Assembly (NCBI GenBank): GCA_964361075.1 | Contig: CAYHZL010000020.1 | Coordinates: 1-29,239, forward strand | Direction of reading: 5' to 3' | Length of the DNA: 29,239 bases | Source of the DNA: CAYHZL01 sp964361075 | Lineage (GTDB): Bacteria; Bacteroidota; Ignavibacteria; UBA10030; UBA8401 | In this document: piece after piece, positions 22,044-29,239 of the stretch | How positions within the stretch are numbered: the stretch's first letter is position 1 | Layout: each line of letters starts with the position of its first letter | Translations under genes and position numbers: made by a program | Notes under the pieces: model-generated | Told to the model about the DNA's origin: nothing | The model's database searches: none | Seen by the model: the letters and a program-made list of their open reading frames with translations, nothing else

Positions 22044-25000
22044 TTACACTGCTAACACCTTCATCGTTTCCTCTCCAAACTGACTGATAACTCTCACTGC
22101 AATTTTTTGCCCTTTCTTTTTTATTTCGATGGGGTGACTGATGTGACCGTACAAGCGATCAAATGCATCATCGTCTATTTCTACTTTCAAAGTTTTCTCT
22201 GCTTTACGTTTAGTGTCTTGCTTTGCGATATCGCTGAGACCTTTTTTCCATTTGTCAAATTCGGATTTGTCGCCACCGCAGAAGAAAACCTGTTTTACTA
22301 TGAAGTTGCTGCCGTCATAATCATCGTCAACCATCCAATACGCAATGTCGGAAACATTACGGGCTTTCACTTCGTCTTTGATTGGGTCGTAAATATCTAA
22401 GCCCAAAATAGTGGTTTGTGAATAGTGGTTAGTGGTTAGTTCTTTTGCGACAGAGAGTTCTTTAGTCCATTCAATAACTTTGCTATCTCCGTGCAATTGT
22501 TTAACAGCACTTCTGAACTTTCTTTCGTCAGATAATTCAAGTTCACTGATAACATTATCAAAGTCTGCAATTCCGCCAAAGAACCTTTCGCTATCCCCAA
22601 GAATTGAAGAAACTCTCACGTTGTGTTCCGTGCCTGTCCCTCCGATATGTTTGCCGGAATGCTTACTGCTGCTCTTCTCATTTGAGAAGTTAATCCATAC
22701 ATCTCTTCTTTGGGAAAGGATGATGTATGCTGATAAATCTGTTTGGTTAAGTCCATTGATTTTTGCCAGACTATCAAGTCCTGAAAGCTTTTTAATGATG
22801 TCATAATTACATAATATTTGTTTGTTTCTATCCACTAACCACCAACCACTATCCACTAAAAGAATATCAGGTTCACCGATGGTTACAAAACTTGCTGCAC
22901 TCTTGCTTGGTTTTTTCTTTAATCCTTCCTGCAACAAATCATCGTGAATACGCGCTTTGGTAACTTCAAATGTTCCCATGCTGGTGGTTTGTGTGCTGCC
23001 TTCAATATCGCTTTCAAAACTGAAACCTAAAATCACCAACCATTGTGCATCGCCTCTGTTTCTACATTCTTTGATGGCATCGTTCACTTGTTTTTTGCTC
23101 ACTGTTCCGAATTTCGGACCTATAAAAAAGTATGCTTTCTTCTCGCCTTTGCCATTCATGTAGAAACCTTCGGCATGAAGATTTTCATTGCTGAGTAATT
23201 CTACTCTTGTAAAAATTACCATTTCATTTTTTCTGCCGTTCTTAATTCCTGCACTGAGCAAATGTTGTTTGATTACTTCTTCAAATTGAGAAACATCCCC
23301 CTCACCCCCTTCAAAGGGGGAATCGAGAGCTTCGGGTGAAATGGGTTCAAAGTTTTGCAAAGTTTCTACGGTGAACGGACCACTTACTCTTAATCGTTTG
23401 TTGTCAATCTCAGGTTTGTCATACAATGTTTCTGTTGACGGTGGTTCATCATTGGCTAAACTTTTTAGTGTGATGTGTGGAACTGTTTTGTAAATAAAAC
23501 CTTGCCTGATGTCGGGCTGGCGTTCTCCCCCTTTGGGGGAGTTAGAGGGGGGTTCATCATACAATTTGTAATACGGATATGTTGCCGTCATTAATCTTTG
23601 CTTGGCAATGTTCAATGCAATTCTACTTGTGTCAATGGTTATCCATCTTCTACCGAATTGCTCTGCAACAAAAGCAGTTGTTCCACTTCCACAAGTTGGG
23701 TCAAGAATTAAATCGCCTGGGTCGGTTGTCATTAAAAGGCAGCGTTGAAGAACTTTTGCTGTTGTTTGAACTACATATTGTTTTTCATCAAGAAAATTTC
23801 CAGTGTTCACATTTTGCCAAACATTATTAATTGGTCTGAATGGAAAATCTTCATGAAATCTCATATACCTAATACTGTTTTGAGCGGTGTGAATTCTTTT
23901 TAGCTCAGCAAGTTTTTTCATTCCAGGCAAATTAGTTTTCCAATGCTTCCCTGGATTTGGTTTGTATATTTTTCCGTTATACTCAAAAGTTGTATCACTT
24001 TTTGTTTCGCCTGAAGATTGAAAATCACTTGGCTGGTATCTCTTTGCATCAGCTGGAATTAATTTCGGATTTTCTAATTCTGCTTTTGATAGTGAACGGG
24101 TTTGTCCATCAGGTAATAAAATCCAGTTGTAACTTCCTTCACCTTCATCTGCTTTTATCTCCTCGTATATTTGTCTATACTTTAAATGTTCTTTGTCTTT
24201 CGCAAACCATACAATGAAATCACCAATTCTGGATAACGCTTGTGATTCAAAACCTCTTGTTGTTTGAAAATAAATCAAACTCACAAAATTTTCACTACCG
24301 AAAACTTCATCCATAATACTGCGAACAAGGTGAACATTTTCATCGCTAATCTGCACAAAGCAACTTCCGCTTTCGGTGAGTAATTCTTTTGCAATCAGTA
24401 AACGGTCTCTCAAATAAGAGAGGTAAGAATGAACGCCATCAGCCCAAGTATCTCTGAATGCTTTTATAACTTCACCTTCACCAGAAAGAAATTCATCATT
24501 CCCATCTTTTACATCACGATTATTCATTCTTACTTGCCAGTTGCTTCCGTATTTAATTCCATAAGGCGGGTCAATATAAATGGTCTGCACTTGTCCTGCC
24601 ATTCCTTCTCTCTCAAGCAAGCTTGCCATTACCAAATGGCTGTCGCCTTGTATGAGGCGGTTTGTCCAACCGTCCTGATGCTGGTAGTAATCACTTACTT
24701 TTTCCAACTCATCTTTCTCCAAAGCATTTCCAAAAAGTTCGTTCATGCTGGAAAAATCCAACTGTAGCCCCTCCCAAGCCCTCCCCGAAGGGGAGGGAGC
24801 AACCATACGGTAAAGATTTTCAATCAGCGTTTCGGGTGCAATGTGTTCGTGGCGGTATAAGCTGCGTATGTCCACACGAAGCAAATCATCACGGTCATCG
24901 TTGCCGTATTTGTCTAACCAAAATAATTCGGGGTCTTGCCCCCGGTGCACCACAGGATTTTTTGGCAACTCAATGAGTTTTTTCCCCTGCTTCACTTTGG

Positions 25001-25091
25001 GGTTTGCATCTTCATATCCTGCTTCTTCTTTTGAAGGGATGTGAACCCGTTTGTCTTTGGGGTGTTTAATGGATTCTACTTTTTTTGCCAT
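22044..25091 (-). CDS. mod: Type III-like adenine-specific DNA methyltransferase (Mod) with internal insertions
   Basis: The 1015-residue methyltransferase protects host DNA by N6-adenine methylation, as inferred from its class. The catalytic motif DPPY is at residues 174-177 (TIYIDPPYGIKYGS) and precedes the SAM-binding motif LDPTCGSGTTAFVAEQFG (Asp464), the beta-class order. The conserved C-terminal region LGLDIYDPIKDEVK through VRVISQFGEE is intact. Family members go from GEPDI to GLDIYDP in a dozen or so residues; here about 150 extra residues (745-894) lie between, encoded by the IVP unit. Short palindrome-encoded inserts lie near residues 98-109, 517-523 and 591-596. The ATG lies 2 nt after the kilA-N stop. 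Function is likely kept, since the core motifs are untouched, but this is not certain. Confidence 0.93.
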   Translation of the reverse strand: MAKKVESIKHPKDKRVHIPSKEEAGYEDANPKVKQGKKLIELPKNPVVHRGQDPELFWLDKYGNDDRDDLLRVDIRSLYRHEHIAPETLIENLYRMVAPSPSGRAWEGLQLDFSSMNELFGNALEKDELEKVSDYYQHQDGWTNRLIQGDSHLVMASLLEREGMAGQVQTIYIDPPYGIKYGSNWQVRMNNRDVKDGNDEFLSGEGEVIKAFRDTWADGVHSYLSYLRDRLLIAKELLTESGSCFVQISDENVHLVRSIMDEVFGSENFVSLIYFQTTRGFESQALSRIGDFIVWFAKDKEHLKYRQIYEEIKADEGEGSYNWILLPDGQTRSLSKAELENPKLIPADAKRYQPSDFQSSGETKSDTTFEYNGKIYKPNPGKHWKTNLPGMKKLAELKRIHTAQNSIRYMRFHEDFPFRPINNVWQNVNTGNFLDEKQYVVQTTAKVLQRCLLMTTDPGDLILDPTCGSGTTAFVAEQFGRRWITIDTSRIALNIAKQRLMTATYPYYKLYDEPPSNSPKGGERQPDIRQGFIYKTVPHITLKSLANDEPPSTETLYDKPEIDNKRLRVSGPFTVETLQNFEPISPEALDSPFEGGEGDVSQFEEVIKQHLLSAGIKNGRKNEMVIFTRVELLSNENLHAEGFYMNGKGEKKAYFFIGPKFGTVSKKQVNDAIKECRNRGDAQWLVILGFSFESDIEGSTQTTSMGTFEVTKARIHDDLLQEGLKKKPSKSAASFVTIGEPDILLVDSGWWLVDRNKQILCNYDIIKKLSGLDSLAKINGLNQTDLSAYIILSQRRDVWINFSNEKSSSKHSGKHIGGTGTEHNVRVSSILGDSERFFGGIADFDNVISELELSDERKFRSAVKQLHGDSKVIEWTKELSVAKELTTNHYSQTTILGLDIYDPIKDEVKARNVSDIAYWMVDDDYDGSNFIVKQVFFCGGDKSEFDKWKKGLSDIAKQDTKRKAEKTLKVEIDDDAFDRLYGHISHPIEIKKKGQKIAVRVISQFGEETMKVLAV
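22409..22858. mobile_element. IVP unit 2, inserted in mod, bounded by 31-nt inverted repeats
   Basis: The left repeat 22409-22439 and right repeat 22828-22858 are ungapped inverted copies with 25 of 31 positions matching; both are built from TAGTGGTTAGTGGTTAG-like units. Between them is a four-helix-bundle gene with one premature stop. The unit is 450 bp, exactly 150 codons, and corresponds to the region of Mod absent from the family's usual sequence. The flanks AAAA (22405-22408) and AAA (22859-22861) might be a target duplication but could be chance. No transposase is present, so movement would be in trans or by an unknown route. Confidence 0.7.
22436..22804 (-). pseudogene. IVP/S23 four-helix-bundle gene embedded out of frame in mod
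   Basis: Read one base off the mod frame, this stretch gives 62 residues beginning MTSLKSFQDLIVWQKSMDL, then FPKEEMYGLTSQMRRAAVSI and PANISEGQARNTT. A single TGA (22616-22618) follows. The same frame then continues EFLQFLGIAKGSLAELQTLI and EIAKLLNGLKNSLSQKN to a TAA at 22436-22438. The two halves together cover the whole family length (122 codons), with the TGA where Lys or Arg is usual. It is thus a nearly complete IVP gene broken by one point change, or read through. Its stop lies within the left repeat, and its ATG is 23 nt from the right repeat. Confidence 0.88.
23305..23320. repeat. GC-rich palindrome inside mod (second)
   Basis: CCCCCTT, loop CA, AAGGGGG, preceded by a further CCCCCT tract (23297-23302). 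It encodes SPFEGGEGD near Mod residues 591-596, a proline/glycine-rich patch unlike its surroundings. It resembles the dispersed CCCCTT/AAGGGG palindromes of Bacteroidota. Confidence 0.65.
23525..23541. repeat. GC-rich palindrome inside mod (third)
   Basis: CTCCCCC, loop TTT, GGGGGAG, a perfect 7-bp stem, followed by a GGGGGG tract at 23547-23552. It encodes part of PPSNSPKGGERQPD near Mod residues 517-523. Confidence 0.65.
24779..24797. repeat. GC-rich palindrome inside mod (first)
   Basis: CCCTCCCC, loop GAA, GGGGAGGG, a perfect 8-bp stem within a longer repeat spanning about 24766-24801. It encodes APSPSGRAWEGL near Mod residues 98-109, ahead of the methyltransferase core. Confidence 0.7.
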
Positions 25092-25093
25092 GG

Positions 25094-25921
25094 TTATTTC
25101 AGTTTCTTAATGTTCTTATTGTTCAGAAGTGATTTCATTTGAGTGATTGCAATGCTGTTGAGTTGCTGCAAGCGTTCACTTTGTTTCAAACCCTGATGAA
25201 TTAAAACAGCATTGATGCTTTCCATATTTGAAAGCACAACCAACTGCTCAATGGTTGCTGCATCACGAATATTGCCTTCTGCTTTCGGGTTTGCATCTCT
25301 CCATTGTTTAGCTGTCATTCCAAACAAAGCCATGTTGAGCATGTCTGCTTCATCGGCATAGACAAAATTTATTTTGTCTTTTGAAAGGGTTGGCGGAATT
25401 AATTTTTCTTTGATGGCATCGGTGTGAATGTGGTAGTTAACTTTAGCTAAAGTGCGTTGGAGGTTCCATTCTAATTTGAGGCGGTCATTCTCATCAGCTT
25501 TGAGTCGTTGAAATTCTTTGATGAGATAGTATTTAAATTGCGGAGAAATCCAAGAGCCAAATTCAAAAGCAATATCCTTATGGGCAAAGGTGCCGCCACG
25601 ATAGCGCCCTGTTTTTGAAATAATACCTATTGCATTTGTTTTTTCAATCCATTGTTTTGAAGACAATACAAAACCATTACTACCACTTTCGTTTTTAATG
25701 TTACTGAATTCAGTAACATTAAAAAGAGGGTTATTCATTTTCTCCCATAAGCCCATAAATTCCACAGTATATCGGGTGCTTAACCAGTGTGAAATTACCA
25801 ATCCGGTAGTTTCGGCATTTTTAAACCTTGCCATATCTGTTAAAGAAATATAGTCCTCATTGTTTTGTGAGTAAAGAACAATCTCAATACTTTCAACCTT
25901 TATTGTTTTATTTTTTGCCAT
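25094..25921 (-). CDS. KilA-N domain protein of the restriction-modification locus
   Basis: A 275-residue protein with an N-terminal KilA-N domain, a putative DNA-binding module best known from phages and viruses: DYISLTDMARFK, TTGLVISHWLSTRYTVEFMG, KTGRYRGGTFAHKDIAFEFG, SWISPQFKYYLIKEFQRLK. A helical C-terminal part follows (FGMTAKQWRDANPKAEGNIR, VVLSNMESINAVLI) and is conserved among such RM-linked proteins. Lying between res and mod, and 2 nt from mod, it could regulate the locus or act with the nuclease; neither is shown. The ATG at 25919-25921 starts MAKNKTIKVES. A longer frame to 26008 runs into the upstream inverted repeat and is rejected. A perfect 34-bp palindrome lies within it. Confidence 0.88.
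   Translation of the reverse strand: MAKNKTIKVESIEIVLYSQNNEDYISLTDMARFKNAETTGLVISHWLSTRYTVEFMGLWEKMNNPLFNVTEFSNIKNESGSNGFVLSSKQWIEKTNAIGIISKTGRYRGGTFAHKDIAFEFGSWISPQFKYYLIKEFQRLKADENDRLKLEWNLQRTLAKVNYHIHTDAIKEKLIPPTLSKDKINFVYADEADMLNMALFGMTAKQWRDANPKAEGNIRDAATIEQLVVLSNMESINAVLIHQGLKQSERLQQLNSIAITQMKSLLNNKNIKKLK
25692..25725. repeat. Perfect 34-bp palindrome inside the kilA-N gene
   Basis: Bases 25692-25725 equal their own reverse complement, with no loop, centred on GAATTC (25706-25711); the inner 18 bases are GTTACTGAATTCAGTAAC. It encodes PLFNVTEFSNIKN of the KilA-N domain. The spacing of conserved residues there (NPxFxxxEF) is as in the family, so it is not an obvious insertion. Confidence 0.9.
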
Positions 25922-25982
25922 ACTTTTATTTCTAATTGTGGTCAATCTGCCATAGTTAATATTTATTTTTCTTTTTAAAGGT

Positions 25983-26018
25983 CTCGAATTCGTAACCTTT
26001 AAACCCATCGAATTCGAG
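25983..26018. repeat. Inverted repeat between res and kilA-N
   Basis: CTCGAATTCG (25983-25992) and CGAATTCGAG (26009-26018) are perfect inverted copies separated by 16 nt. Each contains the palindrome CGAATTCG. The repeat starts 5 nt past the res stop. It could be a transcript-end or attenuation hairpin, or a binding site for the KilA-N protein. Confidence 0.75.
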
Positions 26019-26022
26019 GGGG

Positions 26023-29000
26023 TTAAAGAGATGATATTTTTTCTGCCAATTGGTTTTTGATGTTGCGAATGTCGTTGGCAATTTCAATGAAATGCCATTC
26101 GGGATAATCGTATTTTTCTTTCAGCGCATTCACGGCAGGGATCCAACGGTTTTTAACAAACCATTTTTTTTCTGCTTTCTCTTTTGCCATACCTGTAATT
26201 TCCACAATCAGGTTTTTCAATTGTCCGTCTTTGCCTTTACATTGTGCAATGAAGTCGGGAAAATAATTTTTGTCTTTGCCGTCTTTGATGTAAGGAACTT
26301 GAAAACCAAGAAAAGCATTTTTTACATAGCTCTGCACTTGCGGTAATTCTTCCAATGTCTTTGCTGCAATTTGTTCCCAGCTTTCGGTGTCAGCCACAAC
26401 GTAGTTTACATGACTTTTTTTTGTCTGGTAAACTTCTTTCACAGTATTACCGTTCACATATTTTGTGCTGCTGAATTTATTGTAGTAATTAAAAACAGGT
26501 CTGATAAATTCTTTGGTGTTTTGTTCGGTGTTGATTCCTCTTGCAATGTGGTCAACAATTTTTTTCGGTTCTTCAAAAAAAAGGAGCTTCTTGTACTTCT
26601 GTTCGGCATTGTTTACATACACTTTTGTTTCATACCATTCGGTAACTACTTTTTTCAGTTGATTGAACTTGTTGAACTGTGCAGCACCTTCATCGTTGCC
26701 GAAATGAATGTTGAGCAATTCTTTTGTAAGCCAAAAAATTAATTCAGCATCCCGTTTTTCCAACACACTCTGAATTTTTATTTCAATTTCCTCAGCAGAA
26801 AATGCATTTGACAGTTTTGTTATTATAGGAGTTTTATCACCAGGAATTTCATAGTTTTCCACATCGCTAAAATCATATTTGATTGGAAAAGCAAAATTTT
26901 CAATACGGTATCCTGTAACATTCGGAAAAGTAATTTCCAATTTTTCCTCTCGTTCAGGCAATGCCATGATGTGTTGTAATTCAACAGGCTGTGGGGGCGG
27001 CTCAGGACTTCCGCCTTTAAACATTTTGAACGGAACACCAATGATGTGAGCATACTCAGGTGGAAATTTTTCAATGACAATTTTGCGTTTGTCGTCTGTC
27101 GGGTTTCCGTCTTTGTCGTAGCCTTGCAAATAATAATTCATCCTTCGCAACGCCCTTCCTGCAACCTGCTCACACAAGAGTTGCGAACCGAATGCACGAA
27201 TGCCCATGATGTGTGTAACGGTGTTTGCATCCCAACCCTCTGTGAGCATACTAACACTCACTACGCAACGAATGTGTGAACCTAATTTTCCTTGCTTGCC
27301 AACCGTGTTCACCACCTCACGAAGAATTTCAGCATCGGTTATCTTCCCTGCACTTCCCTGTCCGTGAATTCTTGCATAATCTTTTTTGAACTCTTCAATT
27401 TCCGAAACAAAAATCTTTTTGAACTCCTCGTGTATTTGTTCACCGTTGTCCAACGCATCGCTGTCAATTAAAAGGGTTGGTGGTCGCTTCAACGGTTTCT
27501 TTGTTGCAGGGTCGTAATTGCTGAACAAATCTTTTGCACCAGCTCTTGTAATCAGTGTTCCGTTTTCATCATCATACTCGTATCCTGCAATGTATTTATA
27601 AACTTCTTTTGAAACAGAAGTGTTGTTGCACACCAAAATGAAAACGGGAGGTGCAGAAAACAAATTTATTTTCTCCTCCTGAATTTTTCTGTGTCCTTCA
27701 TAATATTCTACATAGTGATTGTAGAATTGGTCTAAAGCTCCCTTCACCAAAGCAGGAAGTTTGGGTGGCAACTCTTTCAGCTTTGTTCCTTCTTCTTTTG
27801 CTTCCGATTTTTTTTTGCGTTGTCCCTTCTTTGGTAATTCATCTTTCACATGTTCATACAGATTTCGCAACACTGGCATTTTTATTTCCTGTGTGTTGTC
27901 ACTTTCAGGCAGAAAAGGAATTTTAACTAACCCGCTTTCAATGGCTTCAATCAAACCAAAATCAGAAACCACCCACGGAAATAAACTATAAGGAGTATAG
28001 CCTGAACCCTGCAAGTAATACGGTGTTGCCGAAAGGTCATAGACATTTTGCAATTTGAAACGCTGTGAAATTTCTTTCAGTCCGCTGAACCACACTGCTG
28101 CTCTTGCATTCTCGTCTGCTTCTTCGTTGTCGGAAGTTTTGCCTTTTGATAAAGGTAAATAACAATGATGTGCTTCATCATTCATTATGAGCAAACGACT
28201 TCCTGTTTTGAATTTACCCAGCATCCGTTTTACTACTTGTGAAAAATTTTCGGTGTTGCCGGTATTTATTTTTTTTCCTTCCAAATCCACTTTGCCGTCA
28301 AAAGGACTTCGTTTGTTCCCTTGTAAAATTTTTGGTTCAAACGTATGGTAGTTGGTAATTACCAATCTTGCATTTAGGTTTTCTACACTGTGTTCTAAAT
28401 TTTTCGGAACTAATCCTCTCTCATAATAATAGTCAGCTCTGTTGTGTTGGTTCTTTGTGTCCACAAACAAAACTCCTAATCGGTCTTTGATAGTAACTCC
28501 GGGTGCAACAATTAAAAAGTAATCGGCGAACCGTGTGTCACTTCTGTATTCCTGCCTGTTGAAATAATGGTAGAGAATAAAACAACCCATCACCACCGTC
28601 TTACCCGAACCTGTTGCCATCTTAAACGCAATCCTCGGTAAATGATCTGTGCTGTCATTGCTGGCTGTTTGCTCTCCGCTGCGAATTTTGTTTAAGATGT
28701 TTTGTCCGGCGTTTGATTTCTCAGCAACTTCATTTAACCAGATAGCGGTTTCAACTGCTTCCTGTTGAGCAAAGAATAATTTTTTTACAGAGTGTCTTTC
28801 GGGATTGTCAAACCAAAAGGTGAGGAGTTCCTTGGTTACTCTTGTGGTGTTCGGATATTTTTCTGCTCTCCATTTGCCGATTTCTTTTCTGCAAAGATTT
28901 ATTAAGTGTTCGCCATACTCGACAGCAAAGTCGTTCACTTCAAACATCTGCGATTGCGGACCCCGTTTTGTTGGAATTACATTAATGTCAGTAGTAAAAA

Positions 29001-29112
29001 TTCGCCGGCCTTCCCTGATGTCCTGATAATTCAATGAACCATCAGCATCGGTGGCATAGTGCAGAAGGGGTTCATCATAAGGACTGTTTAATATTGGATT
29101 ATCAGAGGTCAT
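26023..29112 (-). CDS. res: Type III-like restriction subunit (Res): DEAD/DEAH helicase with C-terminal nuclease
   Basis: The restriction subunit uses ATP to translocate or signal along DNA and cuts it. Seen in order are Walker A FKMATGSGKTVVMG, the DEAH-type box LLIMNDEAHHCYL, motif III YDLSATPYYL, a helicase C-terminal half with VSMLTEGWDANTVTHIMG and CEQVAGRALRRM, and a C-terminal PD-(D/E)xK-like nuclease (YFPDFIAQCKG ... LIVEITG). The start at the ATG 29110-29112 gives MTSDNPILNSPYDEP, typical for this family, for 1029 residues. The frame remains open upstream through a TTG at 29196 to the window edge (reading FLKLTALPAWVRKEL), so a longer N-terminus beyond the window is possible. The gene runs into kilA-N and mod in one direction, presumably as an operon. 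Confidence 0.9.
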   Translation of the reverse strand: MTSDNPILNSPYDEPLLHYATDADGSLNYQDIREGRRIFTTDINVIPTKRGPQSQMFEVNDFAVEYGEHLINLCRKEIGKWRAEKYPNTTRVTKELLTFWFDNPERHSVKKLFFAQQEAVETAIWLNEVAEKSNAGQNILNKIRSGEQTASNDSTDHLPRIAFKMATGSGKTVVMGCFILYHYFNRQEYRSDTRFADYFLIVAPGVTIKDRLGVLFVDTKNQHNRADYYYERGLVPKNLEHSVENLNARLVITNYHTFEPKILQGNKRSPFDGKVDLEGKKINTGNTENFSQVVKRMLGKFKTGSRLLIMNDEAHHCYLPLSKGKTSDNEEADENARAAVWFSGLKEISQRFKLQNVYDLSATPYYLQGSGYTPYSLFPWVVSDFGLIEAIESGLVKIPFLPESDNTQEIKMPVLRNLYEHVKDELPKKGQRKKKSEAKEEGTKLKELPPKLPALVKGALDQFYNHYVEYYEGHRKIQEEKINLFSAPPVFILVCNNTSVSKEVYKYIAGYEYDDENGTLITRAGAKDLFSNYDPATKKPLKRPPTLLIDSDALDNGEQIHEEFKKIFVSEIEEFKKDYARIHGQGSAGKITDAEILREVVNTVGKQGKLGSHIRCVVSVSMLTEGWDANTVTHIMGIRAFGSQLLCEQVAGRALRRMNYYLQGYDKDGNPTDDKRKIVIEKFPPEYAHIIGVPFKMFKGGSPEPPPQPVELQHIMALPEREEKLEITFPNVTGYRIENFAFPIKYDFSDVENYEIPGDKTPIITKLSNAFSAEEIEIKIQSVLEKRDAELIFWLTKELLNIHFGNDEGAAQFNKFNQLKKVVTEWYETKVYVNNAEQKYKKLLFFEEPKKIVDHIARGINTEQNTKEFIRPVFNYYNKFSSTKYVNGNTVKEVYQTKKSHVNYVVADTESWEQIAAKTLEELPQVQSYVKNAFLGFQVPYIKDGKDKNYFPDFIAQCKGKDGQLKNLIVEITGMAKEKAEKKWFVKNRWIPAVNALKEKYDYPEWHFIEIANDIRNIKNQLAEKISSL

Positions 29113-29239
29113 GTTTAATTGTCTGCAAATTTGATTTTTACTAATATCAAAAAGATGATTCAACTCTTTTCGCACCCACGCGGGCAATGCTGTCAACTTA
29201 AGGAATTCTTTTATGAGAAATAAAGTAGGACAAGCATTC

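Noticed and set aside
22405..22861. A target-site duplication (AAA/AAAA) flanking IVP unit 2
   Set aside because: A run of three or four A in AT-rich DNA is too weak to claim as a duplication, so it is only mentioned.
25922..26008. N-terminal extension of the KilA-N protein from an ATG at 26008
   Set aside because: That ATG lies in the loop of the inverted repeat, and the added residues are not part of the KilA-N family. The ATG at 25921 gives a natural start.

Overview
The window reads as a stretch of chromosome from a Gram-negative bacterium of the Bacteroidota/Chlorobiota (FCB) branch, perhaps close to Ignavibacteria or Kapabacteria. The reasons are the lipid A genes (lpxB, lpxK), the moderate-to-low GC content, many genes without a clear Shine-Dalgarno, a Bacteroidota-type promoter (TTTG, 20 nt, TATATTTG), and dispersed palindromes of the kind common in that group. 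This assignment is inference. Every credible gene is on the minus strand, so the window is described here in transcription order, from high to low coordinates.

(1) 29112-22044: a type III-like restriction-modification locus in the order Res helicase/nuclease, KilA-N protein, Mod DNA methyltransferase. The mod gene carries four additions relative to its family: three GC-rich palindromes, and a 450-bp unit bounded by 31-nt inverted repeats. That unit contains an almost complete gene for a 23S rRNA intervening-sequence-type four-helix-bundle protein (IVP) in another reading frame. The mod frame stays open through all four. The KilA-N gene contains a perfect 34-bp palindrome, and a 10-bp inverted repeat separates it from res.

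(2) 21752-18832: pruA (1-pyrroline-5-carboxylate dehydrogenase) and sucC (succinyl-CoA ligase beta), separated by a 94-bp dispersed repeat.

(3) 18825-17448: two small toxin-antitoxin-like pairs (HEPN/MNT and VapBC) packed between sucC and gatB. A 66-bp second copy of the sucC 3' end lies between the two pairs, so HEPN/MNT is bracketed by direct repeats of that gene end, which is an insertion scar.

(4) 17446-14811: gatB, a second IVP gene flanked by 28-nt inverted repeats (the outer repeat supplies the gatB stop codon), and tpiA, then a 128-bp inverted-repeat element and a terminator.

(5) 14574-11917: a GH2-like exported protein that appears to have lost its catalytic nucleophile and is fused to a Yip1-like membrane domain.

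(6) 11763-5114: smc, a HAD phosphatase, an ICMT-like membrane methyltransferase, lpxB and a DUF374 acyltransferase. Most are joined by TAATG stop/start overlaps and so are probably one operon for chromosome organisation and envelope lipid synthesis. lpxK and a class I glutamine amidotransferase-like hydrolase (4886-3154) follow, then queA and a truncated APC permease (2917-1).

The main theme is small inverted-repeat elements. Nearly every intergenic gap over 150 bp holds one, of several unrelated sequence families, and some have entered coding sequence while keeping it open. The IVP units are the best candidate for an undescribed mobile element: two copies of the same design (inverted repeat, IVP gene, inverted repeat; 423 and 450 bp) with unrelated terminal repeats. 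No tRNA, rRNA or CRISPR array was seen.
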